From assembly GCA_905235595.1 (NCBI GenBank), contig CAJOMG010000004.1:1-56014 (forward strand): 56,014 nucleotides of DNA, written 5' to 3'. The DNA is from an uncultured Desulfovibrio sp. Its GTDB lineage: Bacteria; Desulfobacterota; Desulfovibrionia; Desulfovibrionales; Desulfovibrionaceae. This document shows, piece by piece, positions 17,750 to 25,301 of the stretch. The translations under genes were made by a program, and so were the position numbers. The notes under the pieces are model-generated. The model did not search any database and was not told the origin of the DNA. It was given only the letters and a program-made list of their open reading frames with translations. Every line of letters starts with the position of its first letter. Positions within the stretch are counted from its first letter, which is position 1.

Positions 17750-18699
17750 TTCAGATTAAGGCCTGAAAGGATGGAAAGGCTGCTATTTTTGTAGTTGCCA
17801 AAGGATGTGTTGCTGTTGCCGGTATCTGACCACCAGGATGCCAGCGATTCGATTTCGATGCGTTTACGCATGTCTGAAGGTGATATTTGTATGGCCTTGC
17901 GGGCATCGTCCAAGCTGGAGAGTGCTTCTATTTGTCTGAACTTTTTGACCAATTCCGGGTTATTGTCAAAAAAAAGCTGCATAGCAGCCTTAACAGATGA
18001 ATCGGCACTTTCAACAGTCATGTCGCCGGTAATGTCGTCTACCTTGAGTGTAAAGGCTGCGTCAGCGGCCACAGCCAGTCTATTCAGGCCATCGTACATT
18101 GATTTCCCAAGTGCAGTACCGTCAAGGGCATTCTGTATGGAGGTAAGTGTTTCAGCGTCCATAGAGTTGTCGTTTGCGGCAATGAGCTTTCCTGTAGCAT
18201 CCAGATTCATGGTAGCTTCTTTCTCTTTGGGCAACCCCGCCGCAGTGAGCATGGAACGCAGATCCTTGCCTAGCTGCCCGTTTGCAATGAGCCAGGCATT
18301 GGCATTGGCCGCATCATTGGCATTGTTCCCCGAGGCTGTCAATTCGCCTTCAGTATTGAGCGTAAAGGATAATGCTGTAGGGTCATGCACACCCAGATTG
18401 GATATCCCTTCCTTGACAGCGGTGTTGAACTCCGTATTTAGTTGTTCTCGATATTTAGTTATTTGAGTGAAAGTTACACGGCTGTCGTTTTCAAGCCCCA
18501 TGGCGTCCATTGCGTATTTAGTCAATGCAACCATGCTTGAAAGTTGTGAAGACATATTGCCATAGCCAGACAGTAATTTTCCGAGGTTGCTGGAACGGGC
18601 AGATCCCGTAGATGTGCCGGATGCCTGGGATTGCAACTGCTGATTATTCCATTGGAATACTGTAGTGGTACTATTGCTACTGATCCCTGTTACGTTCAT
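17743..18699 (-). CDS. Ser/Asn/Thr-rich, cysteine-free protein, flagellar-like style
   Basis: The 318-residue protein has no Cys, begins MNVTGISSNSTTTVFQW without a classical signal peptide and is rich in Ser, Asn, Thr, Ala and Gln. Alternating helical and low-complexity stretches and a Leu/Asn-rich end (SILSGLNLNV) resemble flagellar filament-cap, hook-associated or other type III-exported proteins. I do not recognise a family. GGGGG about seven bases upstream (GCCGGGGGAATC-ATG) supports the start. It is convergent with gatB and divergent from the secreted protein at 18919. Confidence 0.65.
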   Translation of the reverse strand: MNVTGISSNSTTTVFQWNNQQLQSQASGTSTGSARSSNLGKLLSGYGNMSSQLSSMVALTKYAMDAMGLENDSRVTFTQITKYREQLNTEFNTAVKEGISNLGVHDPTALSFTLNTEGELTASGNNANDAANANAWLIANGQLGKDLRSMLTAAGLPKEKEATMNLDATGKLIAANDNSMDAETLTSIQNALDGTALGKSMYDGLNRLAVAADAAFTLKVDDITGDMTVESADSSVKAAMQLFFDNNPELVKKFRQIEALSSLDDARKAIQISPSDMRKRIEIESLASWWSDTGNSNTSFGNYKNSSLSILSGLNLNV

Positions 18700-18918
18700 G
18701 ATTCCCCCGGCAAAAAATGCTGTCTATATAAAAAATGTTATTGAAACAAATATATGCATAATTCAATCCAAAAATATTGTGCCTGATTTATCTTTAAAGT
18801 GATGAGAGGTATTCCTCAAAATTTGGACAGGTGTGCTAGCTTTAACCTGCCAAGGGGGAGAGCAAAATGGGAAAAGTAGCGGACTTCTGATCATCATGTA
18901 ACTTCGAAAGGAGATTCC

Positions 18919-19542
18919 ATGCTATCATTCAAAAAAATTTTCTGCGTGGCATTTCTGGTCACTTCAATGGCATTTCCCGCCCACGCAGCAGAATTTTCTG
19001 CCAAGGAAATGAAGGAAATGAGCATATTTCTTTCTAACTTTACGGAACTCCGCCTTTTGAATGTGAAGGCATCAGAATTCCTCAATGAAAAAGCTCCTGG
19101 CGACATGATTCATTTCGGTATCTGGCACAACTACATCAACAATTTTAAAAGCCGCATCAGACTTTGCAAGGACAAAGGCTGTAAGTGGGGATCATTGACC
19201 TTGGAAGGCAAATACGTGCAGGAATCCCTGAAGAAATATTTTGACTTCGATCTCAAAAAACTGTCCAGCGTGGAAGATTCCAACCAACCATTTCATTATG
19301 ACGGCAAGCTCTACCATTTTGAAGGCGCAGATGGCGATTCATTGTATGTCGCTAAAGTAAAGAATGCTATAACGGGAAAAGACGGTCTCATTCGAATAAG
19401 CGGCGAAGTTTATGATGACACGGATAGCGACGTTGGCCATGTGGAAATAGTTGGACCCTTCACCGCTCTTGTCCGACCTCATACATGGAACGGCAGGAAA
19501 ACATGGTCCCTCATTGAGCTTAATACAACGGTTAAGGACTGA
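18919..19542 (+). CDS. Secreted protein of unknown function
   Basis: The 207-residue protein has a clear Sec signal peptide (FKKIFCVAFLVTSMAFPAHAAE, cleavage after AHA), then a mature domain with a Cys pair (LCKDKGCKW) that could form a disulfide and a C-terminal beta-rich half. It should be periplasmic or secreted. I recognise no family. AAGGAG lies nine bases before the start. The stop overlaps the next gene's start (TGATG), so the two genes form a pair. They lie in the accessory zone between gatB and phoH, close to an IS remnant. Confidence 0.75.
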   Translation: MLSFKKIFCVAFLVTSMAFPAHAAEFSAKEMKEMSIFLSNFTELRLLNVKASEFLNEKAPGDMIHFGIWHNYINNFKSRIRLCKDKGCKWGSLTLEGKYVQESLKKYFDFDLKKLSSVEDSNQPFHYDGKLYHFEGADGDSLYVAKVKNAITGKDGLIRISGEVYDDTDSDVGHVEIVGPFTALVRPHTWNGRKTWSLIELNTTVKD

Positions 19543-19781
19543 TGTCGACAAGCAGTACAATCAAAACAGTGCATAAAGAAAAGTTAGAGACGAAGGGACC
19601 GGGCTATGAAGTGGATATAGAGTTTGATTGCCCGGATGAACCAAGTCTTGCCGACATCGCAAAAAACAGGGTGCAGCAATCGTTTAACAAAGAGCTGAAA
19701 GCAGTCAAAAATGACATCAAAGGGGTTCCTGCAGACGAGCTTGAGGAAAGCACTGCTGTTCATCATCCGCAGGCAGAGTGA
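19542..19781 (+). CDS. Small charged protein, unknown
   Basis: The 79-residue hydrophilic protein (MSTSSTIKTVHKEK...) is rich in Lys, Glu and Asp, with no membrane segment and no Cys pair (one Cys). The start codon overlaps the upstream stop (TGATG), and a GGTTAAGG stretch just before could act as a ribosome site. It is probably co-translated with the secreted protein. No family is recognised. Its place in an accessory pair suggests an associated or chaperone-like function, which is only a guess. Confidence 0.55.
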   Translation: MSTSSTIKTVHKEKLETKGPGYEVDIEFDCPDEPSLADIAKNRVQQSFNKELKAVKNDIKGVPADELEESTAVHHPQAE

Positions 19782-19845
19782 TAAGTTTTACCGTGTGCTG
19801 GGCAGCATAACGCTTGATGCAGTCGCTCGATGATGCAAGGCTGGC

Positions 19846-20146
19846 ATGACCGCCGCTTCGGCGGGCTTTGGTAACATACCGAACGCTGACGTGAATGCAA
19901 TAGACCAGAATGGCAGGACATCTTTGCATTCCGCAGCAAATGACGGAAATGCAGGACTTGCTAAACTGCTCATTGCTCATGGGGCAGATGTGAACGCGAA
20001 AGATAATGAAGGCATGACGCCGCTGCACACCGTGGCATTACGCAATGATGCAGGTTTTGCCTAGCTGCTCATCGCCGTGGGAGCAGATGCGCATGTGAAA
20101 ATTGGCCTGCTTATCATTGAGCACGATTTTTTTATTGGAATCACAT
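19846..20146 (+). pseudogene. Ankyrin-repeat gene, interrupted by a stop and cut by an IS remnant
   Basis: From ATG 19846 the frame encodes two ankyrin repeats (DVNAIDQNGRTSLHSAA, LLIAHGADVNAKDNEGMTPLH). At 20062-20064 a TAG stands where the repeat expects Lys (GFA-stop-LLIAVGADAH), a change one base away from AAG. The frame then continues ankyrin-like for about 20 residues before running into IS-like sequence. This is a decayed gene; ankyrin proteins often act in protein-protein contact, including with hosts. The original 3' end is lost. Confidence 0.7.
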
Positions 20147-20480
20147 AGTATTCGTGTTTCCATGGACGGCCGGCGGGACAATGTTATGATTGAGCGATTC
20201 TGGTGTTCTCTCAAGTATGAATGCGTGTACCTTCACGCTTTTGAGACCGGCAGTGAAGCCCGCCAAACCATCCGCAGGTGGTTGAAGTTCTATAACGAGC
20301 ACGCCCGTACAGCAGCCTGAACGGGCAGACGCCTGACATGTGGCATACAGCGGGCTGCTATTGGAGGCCGCTTAAAAAGGGTGGCGGCGGCCTCCAACGA
20401 GCTACCGTTGGACCCATTCTCGGCCGCCGCTCCAAACTATAGATGCGTCGGGATCTGTTTAACAATCGGGGCCACCTTCA
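20147..20480 (+). mobile_element. IS3-family remnant: 3' part of transposase orfB and right terminus
   Basis: The frame encodes the end of an IS3-type integrase core: IRVSMDGRRDNVMIERFW, SLKYECVYLHAFETGSEAR and WLKFYNEH. Near 20304 the frame shifts, and the expected continuation RPYSSLNGQTPDMW is found in another frame, so the transposase is broken. The 5' three-quarters, including orfA and the DDE residues except the last Glu region, are absent. The element's right end is TGAAGGTGGCCCC on the minus strand, ending at 20480. It is not able to move by itself. Confidence 0.8.
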
Positions 20481-20570
20481 TGTGTGTGAAGACTGTCGAG
20501 TCTGAATAAAACTATGAGCTATGGGTTCGAAACATGGACAGCCGCCATGAAATAAGCTAGACAGGACACT

Positions 20571-21569
20571 ATGTCATTACATACTCACATGCTTGATACG
20601 ATAGCCTTTGAAGATCCCTCATTAGCTAATCAGCTTTTTGGACAGCGTAATGTGCATCTTGAGTTGTTGTCTTCTGTCAGTGGGGCAGAAATCGACAGTC
20701 GGGGTACAAGCATTATTATCAAATGTTCTGATCAACATATTCGTCAGACACTGGGTAATCTTTTTGTGCAGCTTTACGACTTGTTGAGAGAAGGATTAAC
20801 CTTGGGGCAACAGGATTATGTACGCGCTTATGAAATGCTGCAAAGCGATCCTCACTTGAATCTGGCCAGTGTTTTCAGGGATTCCGTGTTTGTTCATACG
20901 CCGCGTAAAATGGTTACAGCACGCAACCTTGCCCAGCGTACCTATTTGGAACAGTTACGTCGCAATGAACTGGTTTTTGCCGTGGGACCTGCCGGCACAG
21001 GTAAAACATATCTGGCCGTTGCCATGGCACTTTCCATGCTACAACAGCATCGTGTAAAACGTATTATCCTTACACGGCCTGCAGTGGAAGCTGGAGAACG
21101 TCTTGGGTTTCTGCCTGGCGATCTTGTTGAAAAGGTCAACCCCTATTTACGCCCGTTGTACGATGCCCTGCACGACATGATGCCTCAGCCTAAAGTCGCC
21201 TCAATGCTAGAAACTGGTACTATTGAAGTGGCCCCACTGGCATTCATGCGTGGACGTACGCTCAACGACGCATTTGTTATTTTGGATGAAGCGCAGAATA
21301 CAACTTTGGAACAAATGAAAATGTTTCTCACGCGTATGGGATTTGGTTCGCGTATGGTTGTAACAGGCGATACATCACAAATAGATCTTCCCTTACAACC
21401 AGGTTGGCAAAAACCACGTTCAGGGCTTATCCATGCAATGCATATCCTTACGGATGTCCCCGGTCTTGCCGTTCACTGTTTCACAAAAGCAGATGTTGTT
21501 CGTCATCCCTTAGTTGGAGCCATTGTGACAGCCTATGATCTCGCAGAAAAAAACGACGAGACCCACTAG
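20571..21569 (+). CDS. PhoH-family ATPase
   Basis: The 332-residue protein has a KH-like N-terminal part, then the PhoH P-loop ATPase core: VGPAGTGKTYLAVAMAL, RPAVEAGERLGFLPGDL, FVILDEAQNTTLEQMKMFLTR and VTGDTSQIDLP. These ATPases are associated with RNA processing and often sit beside ybeY. Here the order phoH, 7TM-HD gene, ybeY repeats the common arrangement. Its end overlaps the next start by 35 bases. It is the first gene of a long plus-strand run. Confidence 0.9.
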   Translation: MSLHTHMLDTIAFEDPSLANQLFGQRNVHLELLSSVSGAEIDSRGTSIIIKCSDQHIRQTLGNLFVQLYDLLREGLTLGQQDYVRAYEMLQSDPHLNLASVFRDSVFVHTPRKMVTARNLAQRTYLEQLRRNELVFAVGPAGTGKTYLAVAMALSMLQQHRVKRIILTRPAVEAGERLGFLPGDLVEKVNPYLRPLYDALHDMMPQPKVASMLETGTIEVAPLAFMRGRTLNDAFVILDEAQNTTLEQMKMFLTRMGFGSRMVVTGDTSQIDLPLQPGWQKPRSGLIHAMHILTDVPGLAVHCFTKADVVRHPLVGAIVTAYDLAEKNDETH

Positions 21570-23922
21570 CATAACAGCTCTTGCGCGTCTGTTGTATGCC
21601 AGGCACCAATGTGGATGGGGTTTGGCAGTACTTGTTGCTACGCTTTTCGTGTTGAGTCTTCTTGCAGGAGCAAACTTTGATAATGTGCCCCGTGTGTATG
21701 TAGCAGGACAGGTTGCGGATGCCGATGTCATTGCTGACCGAGATATACTTGTAGAGGATATGCAGGCTACAAAGGCTCGCCGTAAGCAAGTGCTGCAGAT
21801 GCAGCCACCTGTCTATGACTTGAGTTTGGAACCGTATACGGTTTTTCAACAACGCATCGTCGAAATACTGCGTGCCACCATCAGGGGTGAGCAAAAATCT
21901 GGACAGGAGGCTGCCCTACATCGTCTGTCTGAAGAGTTGACATCACCAGTTGCAACCGAGGTTTTACCAGAACTTGCCCAGCCAGAGGTACAAACGTATC
22001 TCCTGAAAGTTCTCATGCCACAGATTCGCGAGCGCATGCTTGAAGGGTTGGTGGGAGATATACGGTCAGCAAGGGTAGGGCGTTCAGGCGTTATCGTGCG
22101 CAATCTTGATACTGGTACAGAGATTTTGCGACCAGATGTGGTCAATCTTCCTGATGTCCAATCCTATCTTGCCGAAATTGCATCACAGATCCGACGGGCT
22201 CCGACATTAAATGCGCAATCACGTAGGGCTATCAATATTCTCCTTTCAGCGATTATGCCTGCCTCGTTGACGTTAAATCGCGAGGCAACGCAGAAGCGTG
22301 GCAATGCCGTCATGGAACAGGTTGAGCCTGTTTATTACCAGATTCAAAAAGGGGAATTGCTGTTGCGCAAGGGAGAACGTGTTAGCCGCGAACAACAAAT
22401 AAAGCTACAGACGCTTTATCAGTCCGCATCTGATCCCTTGCGGTGGGATATTGCCTTTGGTTGCTTCCTCTGTGCACTCATACTTTCTATTGGTTTTTTT
22501 GTCGCTCCCAGTGGTAAACCCGGTACTCCACTTAAATTTACTGATACCCTGCTTATTTCTCTGCTGCTTCTGCTGTTTGGCGTTGGTGCCAAAGGTGTGT
22601 ATGTGCTTGGGATGCGCATGGACAGCCTATCTCTGCTCAACACTCTGGCCCTTGGCTATCCTGTAGCTGGAGCGGTTGGGCTGGTGGCTATGGTATTTGC
22701 AGCACGTCGCTACTGTACCATGGGGTTACTCCTTGCGTTATTTACTACCCTCATGTTTCAGGCATCCCTGCCACTCTTTCTATATCTGTTTCTCGGTGGC
22801 ATGTTGACAACATGGCTTGTAACCAGCGCTCAAAACCGCCAAGATGTGGTCTGGAGCTTGCTTCCACTTTCTCTCGGGCAGGTATTGATTTGGCTTGGTG
22901 TGACCTTCATGGCCCAGAATCCTATTGAGGCCATGCCGACACAACTAGCGGCTGTACTCATAAACAGCCTGCTTTCGCTCATACTGCTGTTTGCCGTCAG
23001 TCCTGTTCTTGAATTATGCTTTGGATACAGCACACGTTTTCGACTAATGGAGCTCATGAGTTTGGAGCAACCTCTCATGCAGGAGCTCATGGTCACCGCG
23101 CCTGGAACGTATCATCACTCTCTCATCGTTGCTAATATGGTGGAGGCTGGAGCAAAAGCCATTGGTGCCAACAGCCTGCTGTGTAAAGTTGCTGCGCTAT
23201 ATCACGACGTAGGCAAACTAACATATCCCGGCTATTTTATAGAAAACCAGTTTGGTGGTCCAAACAAACACGACAAACTTGCACCTTCTATGAGTGCTCT
23301 TATTTTGCTCTCACATGTCAAAAAAGGAACAGAGCTAGCAGAACGCTATAATTTGGGCCGGGATATTGCAGATATTATAGGTCAGCACCATGGAACAAGA
23401 CTCATCCGCTTTTTCTACCAAAAAGCACTTAATCTTGGAGAAAAACCACGCGAGTCAGACTACAGTTATCCAGGCCCTCGCCCTCAAACTAAAGAAGCTG
23501 CCATTCTTATGCTGGCAGATTCTGTGGAGGCTTCTAGTCGCACTCTTACTGACCCCACTCCTGCCAGAATTAAGACGCATATTGACACGATTATTAAGGG
23601 TATCTTTTCTGAAGGCCAACTGGACGAATCTGAGCTGACATTCAAAGATCTGCATTTTTTGAGCGAAAATTTTCAACGTATTCTCACTGGTATTTTTCAT
23701 CAGCGCATTGCATATCCTGATACAAAATTGCCTGATACTGCACGTAATGATACAAAAAATTCTGTTAAAAACGGTTCGCACACGCAGACACAGCAACCCA
23801 TGGCTTTGCCTGCGAGCATCAATCTCGACAAGCCTTCAGCAAATACAAATAAAACGGTAACTCTTACTTCCGGCATAGAACATGTTGTTGGCTCCATTGA
23901 TGAAGGGAACAGCCATTCATGA
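21535..23922 (+). CDS. 7TM-HD (PgpH/YqfF-like) membrane phosphodiesterase
   Basis: The 795-residue protein has one N-terminal transmembrane segment, a large extracytoplasmic domain (about 60-300), seven transmembrane helices (about 305-500) and a cytoplasmic HD domain with GTYHHSL, ALYHDVGKLTYP, KHDKLAPSM and GQHHGT. This is the 7TMR-HD family; its Firmicutes member PgpH degrades cyclic di-AMP. Whether this organism makes cyclic di-AMP is not visible here. The last 70 residues are a polar tail. It overlaps phoH and ybeY (ATGA), so all three are coupled. Confidence 0.88.
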   Translation: MISQKKTTRPTSITALARLLYARHQCGWGLAVLVATLFVLSLLAGANFDNVPRVYVAGQVADADVIADRDILVEDMQATKARRKQVLQMQPPVYDLSLEPYTVFQQRIVEILRATIRGEQKSGQEAALHRLSEELTSPVATEVLPELAQPEVQTYLLKVLMPQIRERMLEGLVGDIRSARVGRSGVIVRNLDTGTEILRPDVVNLPDVQSYLAEIASQIRRAPTLNAQSRRAINILLSAIMPASLTLNREATQKRGNAVMEQVEPVYYQIQKGELLLRKGERVSREQQIKLQTLYQSASDPLRWDIAFGCFLCALILSIGFFVAPSGKPGTPLKFTDTLLISLLLLLFGVGAKGVYVLGMRMDSLSLLNTLALGYPVAGAVGLVAMVFAARRYCTMGLLLALFTTLMFQASLPLFLYLFLGGMLTTWLVTSAQNRQDVVWSLLPLSLGQVLIWLGVTFMAQNPIEAMPTQLAAVLINSLLSLILLFAVSPVLELCFGYSTRFRLMELMSLEQPLMQELMVTAPGTYHHSLIVANMVEAGAKAIGANSLLCKVAALYHDVGKLTYPGYFIENQFGGPNKHDKLAPSMSALILLSHVKKGTELAERYNLGRDIADIIGQHHGTRLIRFFYQKALNLGEKPRESDYSYPGPRPQTKEAAILMLADSVEASSRTLTDPTPARIKTHIDTIIKGIFSEGQLDESELTFKDLHFLSENFQRILTGIFHQRIAYPDTKLPDTARNDTKNSVKNGSHTQTQQPMALPASINLDKPSANTNKTVTLTSGIEHVVGSIDEGNSHS

Positions 23923-24380
23923 AATCCACGTCGCCAGCGGAAAACTCGGTACGTGTCTGCGCCCTGTATTGTGGCGCAGCCTGGCTTTGTCCGTTGGATA
24001 AGCAGGCAGTGCATATGGTTTTGGAGGTCATGCTGGCGCAGGCAGTGGCAAGCAATGCCACCGATCCACCAGTGGCTATAGAATTGTTGCTAGTAGATGA
24101 TTCGAACATTAGCAAGGCCAATCGACAATACATGCATTGCACTGGTCCAACCAATGTGCTTTCATTTCCTTGCGGCAAACACTGTGTCGGTACTCTTTTG
24201 CTTTCGTTGGACACGTTTCGCCGTGAGTGTCTGCTGTATGGTCAGGATTCATGTGAACATATTCTTCGGCTTCTGGCACATGGAATAGGCCATTTGTGTG
24301 GATTAGACCATGGTCCAGAAATGGATACTCTATGTTCTCAGTTGTTACAGGCAGCTAAAAAAAAACTTGCCTTATCCTAA
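23919..24380 (+). CDS. ybeY: YbeY endoribonuclease / rRNA maturation factor
   Basis: YbeY is a zinc-dependent single-strand RNase needed for 16S rRNA maturation and ribosome quality control. The 153-residue protein has the catalytic His triad in HGIGHLCGLDH at residues 121, 125 and 131, plus the NVLSFP strand typical of the family. The start overlaps the upstream stop by four bases (ATGA). Its central part is a bit shorter and more divergent than usual. It comes after the PhoH and 7TM-HD genes, the common genomic setting. Confidence 0.88.
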   Translation: MKSTSPAENSVRVCALYCGAAWLCPLDKQAVHMVLEVMLAQAVASNATDPPVAIELLLVDDSNISKANRQYMHCTGPTNVLSFPCGKHCVGTLLLSLDTFRRECLLYGQDSCEHILRLLAHGIGHLCGLDHGPEMDTLCSQLLQAAKKKLALS

Positions 24381-24395
24381 GCATGTTGAGATGCC

Positions 24396-25238
24396 ATGTT
24401 ACTTTCAACTGATGTTGTTACCAACAGACCACTTGTTCTCCCTACCATCTGGCGTTTAACCAAGGTAACATCCTGTCTTGATACGGCCTTTAATCTTGCT
24501 TGCCGCAACATGCTCCCCATTTGGGGGAGCGTTCAGGTGTCTGAACAAACGGCTGGACGAGGCCAGATCAGACGTCATTGGCTTTCACCACCTGGCAATC
24601 TTTATGCCGCCGTGCGTCTGCCCGTTACATCTCCTTTCGACGGACCTGAAGCAGCTCCATTTACCGGCACACTGCTTGCTGAAGCGTTACATGCTGAAGG
24701 ATGGCCAGTGTTGCTTAAATGGCCGAATGATCTAGTACTGCGTCACGAGAAAACAGGAAAACCTCTAAAGGTTTCCGGTACTCTTCTTGAAAAACGAGGT
24801 GATATTCTACTGGCTGGTATTGGTGTCAATATGGTTTGGGCACCAACACGTGAACAACTGCGCGACGATGCCTCACTTGAGGCAACATGCCTTGTTCGAT
24901 ATCCACGCTCCAATAAAAAAACTTTGCCTACGGCAGAGGCATTATGGCCACGCCTTGTAAGTCAACTGTTTTCAGCATATACTCAATTATACTCATCTAT
25001 CAAAGATTGGAAAAAACACGCCGAATCTTTATTATTATGGCGTGGCATGCTGGTGCAACTGCGTGATGGAGAGCATAGCATCTGCGGCCGTGTGGCTGGT
25101 CTCGGGCCTTCTGGTGGCATTATGCTTGAACGTTTTGGAATACAAGAAGAATTTTGCAGTGGTAGTTTGCACCTTATCACAAACGAGAGCAATGATGGCA
25201 AATTTTGCGGCAATGCTGTCATTTCACAGCATGCCTGA
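24396..25238 (+). CDS. birA: Biotin--[acetyl-CoA-carboxylase] ligase
   Basis: BirA activates biotin with ATP and attaches it to a Lys of biotin-dependent enzymes. The 280-residue protein has EQTAGRGQIRR (the biotinyl-AMP loop), LKWPNDL, KVSGTLLEKRGDILLAGIGVN and a small C-terminal domain. It lacks the N-terminal helix-turn-helix of E. coli BirA, so it is unlikely to regulate transcription. It lies 63 bases before pyruvate carboxylase, its obvious substrate. The gap contains a T9 run (25255-25263) and weak hairpins, without a convincing terminator. Confidence 0.9.
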   Translation: MLLSTDVVTNRPLVLPTIWRLTKVTSCLDTAFNLACRNMLPIWGSVQVSEQTAGRGQIRRHWLSPPGNLYAAVRLPVTSPFDGPEAAPFTGTLLAEALHAEGWPVLLKWPNDLVLRHEKTGKPLKVSGTLLEKRGDILLAGIGVNMVWAPTREQLRDDASLEATCLVRYPRSNKKTLPTAEALWPRLVSQLFSAYTQLYSSIKDWKKHAESLLLWRGMLVQLRDGEHSICGRVAGLGPSGGIMLERFGIQEEFCSGSLHLITNESNDGKFCGNAVISQHA

Positions 25239-25301
25239 ATTGCATAGTTTAGTGTTTTTTTTTAACGCCAGCCTTATGCTGAAACTGAAGGGCTAATATT
25301 C

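Noticed and set aside
176-20480. A 20-kb composite transposon
   Set aside because: The enclosed genes are core functions (prmA, hemC, nadK, gatB, ddl) and neither end has a complete IS. Independent relics or rearrangement breakpoints fit better.
20500-20560. tRNA-like T-loop sequence GTTCGAAAC near 20524
   Set aside because: No acceptor, D or anticodon stem can be built around it.
25209-25263. Terminator between birA and pyc (hairpin plus T9)
   Set aside because: The best hairpin, at the birA end, is more than 20 bases from the T run and has a bulge. The two genes probably share a transcript.
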